From Lachnospiraceae bacterium GAM79 (lineage in GTDB: Bacteria > Bacillota > Clostridia > Lachnospirales > Lachnospiraceae): a stretch of DNA of 64,000 bases. Position 1 is the stretch's first letter. Every line of letters begins with the position of its first letter. The notes under the pieces are model-generated. The model ran no database searches. It was not told the origin of the DNA and saw nothing but the letters and a program-made list of their open reading frames with translations. Below, piece after piece: positions 35,794-44,992 of this stretch. The position numbers and the translations under genes are program-made. The stretch lies in contig CP085928.1 of assembly GCA_020735665.1 (NCBI GenBank), positions 434,001-498,000 on the forward strand. Direction: 5' to 3'.

Positions 35794-37362
35794 ATGCAGA
35801 ACAAAAAAAATAATAAAGTGGGATTTCGTACATATCGTAAGAAAATGGCAGCTATGCTCTTGGTCGGTATGCTGGCAGTCAGCACAGCAGCAACCGGATG
35901 CGGAAAGAAAGATGTGGATTATGATGTAGACGGAAATGGAGGATCTGGAAGTGGAAGCAACGCAGACAGCGGAAGTCTTCAGGGTAAATATGGTATTCCT
36001 GAGAGCTGTGATACACAGATCGCAACAGGTGATTCCGGTATTCAGAAGATTGCCATTGATGCAGAAGAGGTGATCGTACCGGATACAGGAGATCTGTATG
36101 TTGCACCTTGCAAGAAGAAAACCACGACAAATGATGATAAGAAGCAGACAGTGGAGGCTGTATTTGATAAAGATAAGGGTATCTATGAGTATGATTATGA
36201 GAAACGTACCAAATCAGATATTCAGGAAGAAATCGACATGTATGAGAATGAAAAGAAGAAAAATAGTTCTGATACAGATATGGTATCATACTATGATACA
36301 TGGATTGAGGATCTGAAGACGGAAATGCAGACTGCACCGGATGAATATCCGGCAGCCGGCGATTATTCAGGTGATGCATTTATCGGATCGATCGGAGATC
36401 AGAAATTTACAATTTCAACACCGGATGAAGATAATGGTTCTACCGGATATTCATTATATTTTACCGGAGATACCTTGACCTATCGTCCAAAGGATGGAGC
36501 AAATGGCTGCTATTCCACAACTCTTGATGATTATATGCAGTATGAAAGTGACGATGCAAGCGCTGTAGATGCAGACATGAATAAGTGTACATTCTCAGAA
36601 GATGAAGCCAGACAGATGGCAGATGATTTTCTGGCAAAGGTTGGATGCACAGATGCATCATTAAAGAAGACATCAGCACTTTGCTGGGTTTATTATGATA
36701 ATGATGGCAATAATTTAGAAACTGAAGTAGATGGTTATACATTTACATATTCAAGGGCGATCAACAATCAGCCAACTGCTACTGTAAATGCATGGAATGT
36801 TGAAAATCTTCAGCAGGATAATGCTTCTATTGATATTCCGACGGAAGAATGTTCGGTTTCTATAGATTCCAATGGTATCAATGGAGCAAATTGGTGCGAA
36901 TATCTGGAGGCAGACGGAGAACCACAGGCAGCAGAGATTCTCTCCTATAAAGATCTGCTTGCAAAGCTGGATGAAACGGTTCCTGAGTATTACAGCAAAT
37001 ATCCATCTAATTATAAGAAGATTGAGTTTAACGGAATGGAACTTACATACTACCTGAAAAAAGGCGAGAAAGATGGTGAGTTCGATTATGTACCTGCATG
37101 GATTTTGTCCCAGTATGATGAATATCAGGATTATTCAGAAAAAGACAATCCTACACAGCTGGTAGTTATAGATGCAAGAGACGGATCAGTGATCGATCTT
37201 CTGGAACTGTCCAAGTCACTTGGCACATATTATACATATGATGACACACCGACAGAAGACGGAGAAGATATCGATGATACTGATGATACTTCCTCCGAGG
37301 ATAACAGTACAGAAGATACTTCCGCTGAGGACAACAGTGCAGAAGATACTTCTGAGGAATAA
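35794..37362 (+). CDS. Tandem lipoprotein paralogue 2
   Basis: This 522-residue lipoprotein (lipobox AATGC, Cys 36) is the closest relative of paralogue 1: it shares GKKDVDY, SLQGKYGIPESCD, DEYPAAGDYSG, YRPKDGANG, FTYSRAINNQPTA and VIDLLELSKSLGTYYTYDD. The acidic Asp/Glu/Ser/Thr tail is different in sequence but alike in composition. GGAGG lies 9 bases upstream of ATG 35794. It is 94 bases after paralogue 1 without a clear terminator, so the two probably share a transcript, which should end at the long hairpin element at 37387-37711. Function unknown. Confidence 0.75.
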   Translation: MQNKKNNKVGFRTYRKKMAAMLLVGMLAVSTAATGCGKKDVDYDVDGNGGSGSGSNADSGSLQGKYGIPESCDTQIATGDSGIQKIAIDAEEVIVPDTGDLYVAPCKKKTTTNDDKKQTVEAVFDKDKGIYEYDYEKRTKSDIQEEIDMYENEKKKNSSDTDMVSYYDTWIEDLKTEMQTAPDEYPAAGDYSGDAFIGSIGDQKFTISTPDEDNGSTGYSLYFTGDTLTYRPKDGANGCYSTTLDDYMQYESDDASAVDADMNKCTFSEDEARQMADDFLAKVGCTDASLKKTSALCWVYYDNDGNNLETEVDGYTFTYSRAINNQPTATVNAWNVENLQQDNASIDIPTEECSVSIDSNGINGANWCEYLEADGEPQAAEILSYKDLLAKLDETVPEYYSKYPSNYKKIEFNGMELTYYLKKGEKDGEFDYVPAWILSQYDEYQDYSEKDNPTQLVVIDARDGSVIDLLELSKSLGTYYTYDDTPTEDGEDIDDTDDTSSEDNSTEDTSAEDNSAEDTSEE

Positions 37363-37386
37363 AACTATAAATTAAAACTGTAGATT

Positions 37387-37711
37387 AAAAAGGCACATCC
37401 ATCGCCTTCTCTATATAATTAACATCGACATTTGTGTAGTTTCGTTATGAGACTTGCACTAGCTATCAGCACCAAGCCCATGTCTGAACCCGTCAGGGTG
37501 AGTTTGGGCGACTGCTGATAAATCAGTAAGTCCTACTAAACTCAGACTGCACCTTTGGTTTGTCTTCGCTAAGGGGACTTACATGGTACGCACTAAACTC
37601 AGGCATCGTCGTTGACTCGCCTTCGATAAGTGCTCCACACAAGCGTGCAAGTCGAATAGAAACGCAACAAGTCGTGTAATTATATAGAGAAGGCGATGGG
37701 TGTGCCTTTTT
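37387..37711. repeat. Long inverted-repeat intergenic element (type without the shared core)
   Basis: The arms 37387-37420 and 37678-37711 are inverse copies over 34 bases with one mismatch, ending in TTTTT so that the structure can also terminate transcription. Pairing continues imperfectly inward to GACTTGCAC (37452-37460) with GTGCAAGTC (37645-37653). The interior forms smaller hairpins such as GTAAGTCC (37527-37534)/GGACTTAC (37575-37582) and CTATCAGCA/TGCTGATA, and has a repeated CTAAACTCAG. No ORF is preserved. Confidence 0.85.
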
Positions 37712-37781
37712 GATTATTCAGGAAATGTACAGATATGATGCAAAAATGATTGCATAGTGTGTTTTAATTAGAAAGTCGTAA

Positions 37782-37856
37782 GATGCCACGGATGGCACGG
37801 TGATCGATCTGCTTGAATTATCAAAGGCGGCAGGAAGCTTTTATAGTGGGGAATAA
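37782..37856 (+). pseudogene. C-terminal relic of a fifth lipoprotein paralogue
   Basis: The frame reads DATDGTVIDLLELSKAAGSF and four more residues, then TAA. This matches the conserved C-terminal block of paralogues 1 and 2 (DATDGSVIDLLELSKSLGTY). There is no start and the codon just upstream is TAA, so only the last 24 codons survive. It lies between the inverted-repeat element and paralogue 3 and shows that the array once had at least five members. Confidence 0.85.
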
Positions 37857-37884
37857 AATGGATGAAATGAAGGAGTGAAAGGCT

Positions 37885-39324
37885 ATGAAAAACAAAAGAT
37901 TTAAAAGAGAGACAGCATGGCTGGTGGTTGGTACGCTGATGGTATCGACGATGCTTGCCGGCTGTAGCAAGAAAAATGTAGATTATAATATCGATGGTAG
38001 CAGCGGAAATAAGGACAGTGGAAGCCTTCAGGATAAATATGATATTCCGCAGTCATATGATGGAAGTATTGCGGTCGGAGATTCAGGGCTTAATGATATC
38101 ACCATGAAGGTCAGTGACATTTCAGTACCGGACACAGCCATAATGTATACAGAGAAATTATCCAGGAATAATACAGGACAGGAAGGCAGGAAAAAGGCAG
38201 CCGAAGCTATATTTGATAAGAGCAAGGGAATCTATGCTTACGATGAGGATAATATGACAAAGACAGATATAGAAGCTCAGATTGATTCCTGGGAGGCATA
38301 TAAGAAGAATATGGGAACGGATGCAGACCATATCAAGGAGGCAAATGATGCGATCGCAGAGCTTCAGGATAAACTGGAGAAAGCACCGGATACTTATCCT
38401 GCGGCAGGTGATTATTCTGCACTTCGTTATCTGGGAACGATCGGAGATCATGAGTTTATTTTTACACCACCAAATGATGAAGATACAGATTACAGTCTTG
38501 AATTAAAAGAGGATATAATATCGTACCGGTCACCGGATGAACCGATGGATTCGATAAGGAGTGGACAGTATATAGAATTAAACAGAAGCGTAGAAAATGG
38601 TAATGCAGGAGCAGAAGAAGCACAGAAGGCGGTAAATGAATGTAAGTATTTAGAACAGGAGGCACTTGAAATAGCAGAAGCTTTTCTAAAGAATGTCGGA
38701 TGTAATGATATGTCTCTTAGTTCGACATCGGCGCTCGCATGGGATTATAATGATTTTTACAGTACGGTAGAGATAAATGTCGATGGATATTATTTTACAT
38801 TCAACCATATGATAAAGGATCAGTCGATCGGAGAGGGACTATATGCGTGGAATGTTGATAATTTTACACAGATACATGCTGAAGTAACCATTCCTACGGA
38901 TTCCTGCACGATCGTAGTCGATGATAATGGTGTCATCGGAGCGGATTGGACAAATAATCTTTCTTCTGAGGAAGAACCGGAAGCGGCAGAGATGCTCTCG
39001 TTTAAAGAATTGATGGAGCGCGCAGATTCCTCAATCCCGGAATATTATGCAAAATACAGTACACAGTATAAAACGATTGAATATAACCGCCTGCAGCTTT
39101 GCTATTGCCTGAGACAGGGCGAGCGGGAGGGGGAATTTGAATATGTACCGGCATGGATATTTACGCAGGTTGAAGAATATACAGACGATAATGGAAATGT
39201 TGAGGGTGAGTCGAATCCGGATCAGATGGTGGTGCTTGATGCAACAGACGGTTCCTATATTGATATCGTGGAAGTATCAAAGGCCCTTGGTACATATCGG
39301 ACCATGAATGTAGAAACAGAATAG
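37885..39324 (+). CDS. Tandem lipoprotein paralogue 3
   Basis: The 479-residue product has the lipobox MLAGC (Cys 27) and then SKKNVDYNIDG, aligning with the other paralogues. Shared blocks include SGSLQDKYDIPQSYD-like sequence, DTYPAAGDYSA, YAWNVDNF and MVVLDATDGSYIDIVEVSKALGTY. It lacks the long acidic tail of paralogues 1 and 2 and ends soon after the last shared block. GGAG lies 10 bases before ATG 37885. It is one of a row of four same-strand genes for exported lipoproteins of unknown function. Confidence 0.75.
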   Translation: MKNKRFKRETAWLVVGTLMVSTMLAGCSKKNVDYNIDGSSGNKDSGSLQDKYDIPQSYDGSIAVGDSGLNDITMKVSDISVPDTAIMYTEKLSRNNTGQEGRKKAAEAIFDKSKGIYAYDEDNMTKTDIEAQIDSWEAYKKNMGTDADHIKEANDAIAELQDKLEKAPDTYPAAGDYSALRYLGTIGDHEFIFTPPNDEDTDYSLELKEDIISYRSPDEPMDSIRSGQYIELNRSVENGNAGAEEAQKAVNECKYLEQEALEIAEAFLKNVGCNDMSLSSTSALAWDYNDFYSTVEINVDGYYFTFNHMIKDQSIGEGLYAWNVDNFTQIHAEVTIPTDSCTIVVDDNGVIGADWTNNLSSEEEPEAAEMLSFKELMERADSSIPEYYAKYSTQYKTIEYNRLQLCYCLRQGEREGEFEYVPAWIFTQVEEYTDDNGNVEGESNPDQMVVLDATDGSYIDIVEVSKALGTYRTMNVETE

Positions 39325-39394
39325 CAAATAATAAACAGTATCAGAACTTTATCTGAAATATGAGGGAAAACGGGAAATTCTAAGACAGGAAAGG

Positions 39395-40948
39395 ATGAAG
39401 ATCAATATGAAAAAATCAAGGGTGAAACAAAGAAAGGGAATGGCGTTGTTATTTGCAGGCACATTAATGTTTACAGCCATAACTTCCGGCTGTGGGAAGA
39501 AGGATATCGATTATGATTCCGTGCAGCAGGAGGAAACGACACAGACAGGGCTGGATGCAAATGGCGACAGTGGAACGGTTTCTGCCGGTTATGATATACC
39601 GGAATCCTGTCATCAGATGATAGATCCGGCAGACAGTGAGCTGGAATCTATCGAGATCGCAGCAGACCGGATTCAGACATTTGATACGTCAGGTACGATC
39701 CGTGAATATGTGAAAAAGAGGAAGAGGACGCCGGAATATAAAGAAAAGGTGGTAAATGCAGTATTTGACCGGGATATTCAGCTGAGTGGTGAGAAAGCAA
39801 AGACAAAAGCTGATATAGAAAATGAACTGGATGCGGCAAAACAGGAATACGAAGATGCAAAAGCAAGAAAAGAAAACGGAGAAGCAATCTTTGAGGAGCA
39901 GTATACAGATGAGATAAAGAGACTGGAAAAAATGCTTGATGCAGCATCGGAGGATGGAGCAGCAGCTATTGATTATTCCGCTGATCTGTATAAGGGCATC
40001 TGTAATGATATAGAATTCGAGCTTGGTTTTCCATGTGCAGAATATCCGATGGCGCATTTTAAGATGACACAGAGTTTGATACAGTATCGTCCGCAGGATG
40101 GAGCCTCCGAGGTGGATATGATCCAGCTCCCGATGATGTCTGTAGAAGAATATAAGGAGCAGTCGGCGTCCATGGAAACGGAAACCGAATCATCACAAGG
40201 AAATGGACAGGACGGAACGACAGAGGAAGAAACGGAAGCCATGGTGCATGATAACAAGTGTATCTATTCAGTCGATGAAGCAAAGACGATCGCTGATGAT
40301 TTTCTTTTGGATCTGGGAATCAGTGATGTTCAGGTTAAAGGTGTCAGTGATCTGATGTGGGCATATTATGATGACAGCGGCAACCCTGTCGGTGCAAGTG
40401 AATGGGATGGTTATATTTTCCTGTATGGACGGGCAGCGGGTACACAGATGGTTGCTGATTATGCATATTATGATACTGATTATCTGTCAGGGGAAGATGG
40501 TGATATAGAACTTGATCTTCCGCATGAATCCTACACGATATATGTAGATGGAAATGGAGTTATCAATGCCGGCTGGAAAGATTATCTGGAACCGACAGGA
40601 CAGACAGACTCGGTCACATTACTTTCATTTGATGAAATGATACAGAAGGCAGAGAAAGCAATACCTGAATTCTATAAGAAATATAAGACCGGATACAGAG
40701 AAGTAATATTTGATCATCTGGAGCTTGGATATTGTCTGAGGCAGACTGAGGATCAGGATACATACTGTTTTGTGCCTGCATGGATATTCAGCAGGCATGA
40801 GGAAGCAGATAATGATCATGATGATCCATATACGTCTCAGCTGGTAATTTTAGATGCCGTAACGGGTGATCTCATAGATCCTGTGCCACTGTCTGAGAGC
40901 CTTAATATTACGGCAGATGAAGACTGGGGATTTATAGCTGAGAATTAA
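39395..40948 (+). CDS. Tandem lipoprotein paralogue 4
   Basis: This is the most diverged member (517 residues). It has the lipobox AITSGC (Cys 33) followed by GKKDIDYD, and keeps IPESC, YRPQDGASE, WDGYIFLYGRA, FVPAWIF and LVILDAVTGDLIDPVPLSESL in the same order. It has an inserted Glu/Thr/Ser-rich segment (about 250-285) absent from the others. ATG 39395 has AGGA 4 bases upstream; ATG 39407 is possible. The gap to paralogue 3 is only 70 bases. Divergence along the array suggests an old duplication series with recent copying of paralogues 1 and 2. Confidence 0.72.
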   Translation: MKINMKKSRVKQRKGMALLFAGTLMFTAITSGCGKKDIDYDSVQQEETTQTGLDANGDSGTVSAGYDIPESCHQMIDPADSELESIEIAADRIQTFDTSGTIREYVKKRKRTPEYKEKVVNAVFDRDIQLSGEKAKTKADIENELDAAKQEYEDAKARKENGEAIFEEQYTDEIKRLEKMLDAASEDGAAAIDYSADLYKGICNDIEFELGFPCAEYPMAHFKMTQSLIQYRPQDGASEVDMIQLPMMSVEEYKEQSASMETETESSQGNGQDGTTEEETEAMVHDNKCIYSVDEAKTIADDFLLDLGISDVQVKGVSDLMWAYYDDSGNPVGASEWDGYIFLYGRAAGTQMVADYAYYDTDYLSGEDGDIELDLPHESYTIYVDGNGVINAGWKDYLEPTGQTDSVTLLSFDEMIQKAEKAIPEFYKKYKTGYREVIFDHLELGYCLRQTEDQDTYCFVPAWIFSRHEEADNDHDDPYTSQLVILDAVTGDLIDPVPLSESLNITADEDWGFIAEN

Positions 40949-41030
40949 ATTTTACTTGATATTCACCCATGGTTATGTGAAAATGGTAACAGGTAAAAAT
41001 GGGTTACGTGTATATTAAGGAAGAAAGTAT

Positions 41031-42773
41031 ATGAGTACACAAAACAGTCTTGTTATCATAAAAGAGAAAATAGAAGGTATCATGCTCGATGATAAACGTA
41101 TGAAAGCAGATGACATTGCAAAAAAGGTCTTGAAGGGCAGAAAATACGAATGCAGCACTCCTCCAAAGTGGATGCAGGATGAGTTTGAGATCACAAAGGT
41201 CGAAGAAAAGCTTGGTGTATGTTATTATGTGAAGCCAAAAGGAAAAGAGGTTAGAAATTTCTTTTTCTATATTCACGGCGGCGGGCATTGCATGGAGATC
41301 AATAGAAATCAGTGGGAATTTGTTGCATCCGTCATCGAGAAAAATGGTTACGGTGCGATTGTTCCGATCTATCCATTGACACCGGAGTTCTGTGCACAGG
41401 ATACATTTGATATGCTGATCGGAGCATATCGTCATCTGACAAAGAAAATGTCAATCGACCGACTGGTAGTAGTCGGAGATTCGACCGGTGGCGGACTTGC
41501 GTTATCACTGGCAGTTCTTTCATGGAAAGAAGGTATCAGGAGACCGGATAAACTGATTCTGTTATCTCCGGCGATGGATACTGAATTTATGGATGGTAAT
41601 ATGGCGAACCTAATGATGGATCGAAAGAAGGAGATGCGGAAGTATTATTATCGTCCAGGAATAAAAGAATTTTTGAGAAAATACTGGATCAGGGATTTGT
41701 ATCATCAAAATGAATATACCTGTCCGGTATACGCAGATCTGACTGATATCTGTGATGAGATTGCCATTTTTACGGTAGAAGATGATCTGTTAAACGGATA
41801 TGCAAGATATCTGTATGATCGACTAAAGAAACAGCAGATTCGAATCCATTATTTTGAATATTTCGGGATGCCTCATGATTATATCGAGCATCCTCATATT
41901 CCTGAGTGCCGTATGATCATCAATCGTATCAGTGACAGTATTAAGGATGAAGCAAAACTCGTAAACCCGGAGATCAAGCGGGCAGTGTGGGCAAGATCCA
42001 TGGTGGCGGAACGCTATCCAAAGATTTATCAGGATGATGAATCTATTAAGCTCGCAACCAAATTGAATGTTTCCCATAAGGATCTGAATGCGATGTATTC
42101 GGAATATGATCGTCTGGTTAAGATGGGAAGAATCGTAGAGATTGACAAACGGGTAAAACAGTTTATTATGAGGTATGCAGATGGGATCATTGTAAATGTC
42201 GGGGCGGAACTTGATACCATGTTTTCGCGGATGGATAACGGAAGGATCCGATGGTATAATGTTGATATGCCTGAGACAATGGAACTTCGCCGCAGAATGC
42301 TGGAGAGCAAGGATAGGGAGCAGAACATTGGAAAATCTATTTTGGATTTTACTTGGCTTGACAGTGTTAAGAAGAATCAGGGAGAAGCGATATTATTTGT
42401 ATGCTGTGATGTTACGAAGTATTTTACAACAAAGAAACTACAGGCGTTTCTTGATGCTATATGGCAGCGGTTTCCGGGGGCTGAGGTTTTGTTTGATGTC
42501 AAGAATTCTGTTGGCAGAAAGCAGGCAAATCTGAAAGTATTAACAGGAAAGAAGAAAGGCTCGTTTATAAAGGTAAGTATCGATAACTGTACAAGTCTGA
42601 TGTATGACTGGAATATCAAATACAGAGTGTTATATGACAGAGCGATTCTGAATAAAGAAGATATTACAGATATGTTTTCGGATGATGTGGCAAGACGATA
42701 TCGCCATGCGATCAGACGAAAATATGATAAAATTATTCAATTGAGACTTGGTACAGAGCGAATCCAATTTTAA
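41031..42773 (+). CDS. Alpha/beta-hydrolase fused to a leucine-carboxyl-methyltransferase-like domain
   Basis: The 580-residue protein has two enzyme domains. Residues about 60-300 are a hormone-sensitive-lipase-type alpha/beta hydrolase with YIHGGGH (oxyanion HGGG), the nucleophile elbow GDSTGGG and a late MPHDYIEHP, whose His completes the triad. Residues about 310-580 (EIKRAVWARSMVAERYP, GIIVNVGAELDTMFSRM, WYNVDMPETMELRR, LFVCCDVTKYF) match the COG3315/LCMT-type SAM methyltransferases. A linked esterase and methyltransferase could turn over a methyl ester, but that is inference. AAGGAAGAAAG precedes ATG 41031. The lysozyme gene starts inside or just after its end. Confidence 0.8.
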   Translation: MSTQNSLVIIKEKIEGIMLDDKRMKADDIAKKVLKGRKYECSTPPKWMQDEFEITKVEEKLGVCYYVKPKGKEVRNFFFYIHGGGHCMEINRNQWEFVASVIEKNGYGAIVPIYPLTPEFCAQDTFDMLIGAYRHLTKKMSIDRLVVVGDSTGGGLALSLAVLSWKEGIRRPDKLILLSPAMDTEFMDGNMANLMMDRKKEMRKYYYRPGIKEFLRKYWIRDLYHQNEYTCPVYADLTDICDEIAIFTVEDDLLNGYARYLYDRLKKQQIRIHYFEYFGMPHDYIEHPHIPECRMIINRISDSIKDEAKLVNPEIKRAVWARSMVAERYPKIYQDDESIKLATKLNVSHKDLNAMYSEYDRLVKMGRIVEIDKRVKQFIMRYADGIIVNVGAELDTMFSRMDNGRIRWYNVDMPETMELRRRMLESKDREQNIGKSILDFTWLDSVKKNQGEAILFVCCDVTKYFTTKKLQAFLDAIWQRFPGAEVLFDVKNSVGRKQANLKVLTGKKKGSFIKVSIDNCTSLMYDWNIKYRVLYDRAILNKEDITDMFSDDVARRYRHAIRRKYDKIIQLRLGTERIQF

Positions 42774-42789
42774 ACGGCTTGTGGCAGAC

Positions 42790-43761
42790 ATGAGAGAAAT
42801 AGACAGAAAAAAACAACTTGAAAAACGTATGAAATATGCGGTATGCATTATAATTGGTATTATGATCGGTATTATAGCGGGTATCTGTATAGGGGTGGAG
42901 CATAATAAGACGACAAGGTCGAAGCCTACGTTATATACAGAAGTAACTTATGGGGTGGAGCTTCCACCGGGTGAACTCGCAAATCTGATCTACGAGAATT
43001 ACTGGAATTATATCAAGCAGAGTTATATCATCGTCGGTGATGATCGTGAGACCTGCCAGCTCTATAAGATCAGTAGCAAGGTAGCCAGACATAATTATGA
43101 TCTGGAACGATTTCAGATGGATGATGATGGGTATATGCGTTATTCAGATGATAATATCAAGAAGGCAAAGCTGGGAATCGATGTATCCGGTCATCAGGGA
43201 ACGATCGACTGGGATCAGGTAAAAGAAGCCGGTATCCAGTTTGCAATGATCCGTCTTGGTTATCGTGGATACACTCAGGGTGGATTGGCATTGGATGATA
43301 ATTATGTAACGAATATAGAGACTGCACTCGAAAGCAAGATGCCGGTCGGTGTATATTTCTATACACAGGCGGTAAGCTACGAGGAAGGCGTGGAAGAGGC
43401 ACAGTATGTGCTCAAGAACATTGCTGATTATAAGATCAGTTATCCGGTAGTGATCGATACGGAGAAGATGGAAGCGGACGGCGCCCGTGCCAATGATATC
43501 TCAAATGAGGAACGGACGGATGCAATCGTTGGATTCTGCGATACGATCAAGGATGCAGGATATACACCGATGATCTATGCAAACAGGAACTGGTATGCAC
43601 AGAATCTGGATATGGATCGGCTGGGAGATTATCAGCTGTGGCTGGCACAATATTCCAATGTACCCGATTTCCCATATTTGTTTACCGGCTGGCAGTACAC
43701 CAGCGAGGGAAGTGTGCCGGGAATCTCCGGCTCGGTGGATATCGATGTCTGGATGAAATAA
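42790..43761 (+). CDS. Membrane-anchored GH25 lysozyme
   Basis: The protein (about 323 residues from ATG 42790) has a basic cytoplasmic tail, one span (about 17-36) and an outward GH25 domain. The domain shows GIDVSGHQGTIDW, FAMIRLGYRGYTQGG, VGVYFYTQAVSYEEG, PVVIDTEKMEADGARAN and LWLAQYS, in the family order; Asp and Glu in the GIDVS and DTE strands are the catalytic acids. GH25 enzymes cleave the MurNAc-GlcNAc bond of peptidoglycan. The start is uncertain: TTG 42748 and GTG 42781 are in frame, and none has a strong ribosome site, which suggests coupling to the hydrolase-methyltransferase gene. Confidence 0.9.
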   Translation: MREIDRKKQLEKRMKYAVCIIIGIMIGIIAGICIGVEHNKTTRSKPTLYTEVTYGVELPPGELANLIYENYWNYIKQSYIIVGDDRETCQLYKISSKVARHNYDLERFQMDDDGYMRYSDDNIKKAKLGIDVSGHQGTIDWDQVKEAGIQFAMIRLGYRGYTQGGLALDDNYVTNIETALESKMPVGVYFYTQAVSYEEGVEEAQYVLKNIADYKISYPVVIDTEKMEADGARANDISNEERTDAIVGFCDTIKDAGYTPMIYANRNWYAQNLDMDRLGDYQLWLAQYSNVPDFPYLFTGWQYTSEGSVPGISGSVDIDVWMK

Positions 43762-43788
43762 AGAACTTTAATAATGTGGTTATAGTAT

Positions 43789-43834
43789 AGAATCCATCTG
43801 CTTCACAACAATATAGAGCAGATGGATTCTTGTC
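43789..43834. terminator. Terminator after the GH25 gene
   Basis: AGAATCCATCTGCT (43789-43802) pairs perfectly with AGCAGATGGATTCT (43817-43830), then TGTC. The T tract is weak but the 14-bp stem is strong. Confidence 0.65.
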
Positions 43835-43861
43835 TATGATAAAAGATAAAATTATAAAATT

Positions 43862-43922
43862 AAAACATCCATATTTTATAATACAGATAAATGCTGTATA
43901 TAAAGATATGGATGTTTTTTTA
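43862..43922. terminator. Bidirectional terminator of the convergent lipoprotein gene
   Basis: AAAACATCCATAT (about 43863-43875) pairs with ATATGGATGTTTT (about 43906-43918), with T runs on both strands, and an inner ATACAG/CTGTAT stem. It sits 15 bases from the end of the minus-strand lipoprotein gene. Confidence 0.8.
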
Positions 43923-43936
43923 TGTGATAAATCGTC

Positions 43937-44770
43937 TTATTTAATTGTAAAGATTACGTTCTGAACCTTGCCGTTCTTTGACCAGATGGTCAGGGTATGT
44001 GTACCCTTTTTCTTAACGACTGTGTTCTTCTTAACTGCTTTGCCGTCCAGTTTCATCTTTACAAGGCTCTTGCTGTTTGATACTGTGATCTTCTTGCCGG
44101 CTTTGTATGACTTGTTGTTCTTAACGGCTGTTGTCTTTGCTGTCTTGGTTGTCTTAGCTGTAGAAGCGTAAAGATTCTTTTTCTTTGAAGCATCCTTGAT
44201 CGTCCATTTTACTGCCTTTGACTTGTTGGACAGTTTACCGTTTGTTGTCTTGATCTTGGACTTCATGGTAACACTGGTCTTCATAAAGAACTGGATGTTT
44301 GACAGATCATAATTGTCGTTAGCCTGAAGCTCTGCTGCTTTGCTGGTAAGCCCTGCGATACAAGACATGTTCTTTGCGGCATTATCAGGATCAAAGGTTG
44401 CATAGAAGAAATCCTTGGTAAGACATACATTTGTATATCCGGCTTCTTCTAACAGCTTTTCAATATCTGTCATTTTTGCATTTTTTGCAGATGCTGTAAA
44501 GGTGTGGTAGGTGATGCCGTTGATTGTCTTTTTGGCATATACAGCTCCTGATCCTTTCAGTTCTTTGATGAGATCTTCTGTTGTGGTTTCACACATGGTT
44601 GCAATAGCGGATAACAGTTCATCGTCATAGCCAACCTGAATAGAGAAGTCAGCCTTAGTTGCCGATTTGACTTTTATGGTAGTTGTAGTTTCTGATGCAC
44701 AACCTGTCATCATAAGACCAAAGATACAGACACATAAAGCCAGTAATAAGTGTTTCATTTTTTTGTTCAT
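43937..44770 (-). CDS. Lipoprotein with C-terminal Ig-like segment
   Basis: The 277-residue product has the lipobox MMTGC (Cys 24) and is probably lipid-anchored outside the membrane. Residues about 30-165 form an alpha/beta region (ADFSIQVGYDDELL, KLLEEAGYTNVCLTKDFFYATF) with no family I can name. Residues about 190-277 are very rich in Lys/Thr/Ser and resemble an Ig-like strand set (GKKITVSNSKSLVKMKLDGK, KKKGTHTLTIWSKNGKVQNV). GGAGGG lies 6 bases before the ATG. It is a single-gene unit between the GH25 and radical SAM genes, closed by a bidirectional terminator. Confidence 0.72.
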   Translation of the reverse strand: MNKKMKHLLLALCVCIFGLMMTGCASETTTTIKVKSATKADFSIQVGYDDELLSAIATMCETTTEDLIKELKGSGAVYAKKTINGITYHTFTASAKNAKMTDIEKLLEEAGYTNVCLTKDFFYATFDPDNAAKNMSCIAGLTSKAAELQANDNYDLSNIQFFMKTSVTMKSKIKTTNGKLSNKSKAVKWTIKDASKKKNLYASTAKTTKTAKTTAVKNNKSYKAGKKITVSNSKSLVKMKLDGKAVKKNTVVKKKGTHTLTIWSKNGKVQNVIFTIK

Positions 44771-44992
44771 AGATACCCTCCTATAATATAATTTTGTCTA
44801 CAGCCTTAGTCTATCATCCGCGATTTCTAAAGTAAAGGCAAATTCCGGATTTTGTAGCTTAATAAATCTTATCTGTGGTATAATCCTTGAAATAGATAAA
44901 TAATTTCATATATCGGAAATATGAAAAAAGAGATTATTATGAATGAGCCTGCAAAGATACAGAAAATCATATAGTAGGAGGTCGTGAATTCC

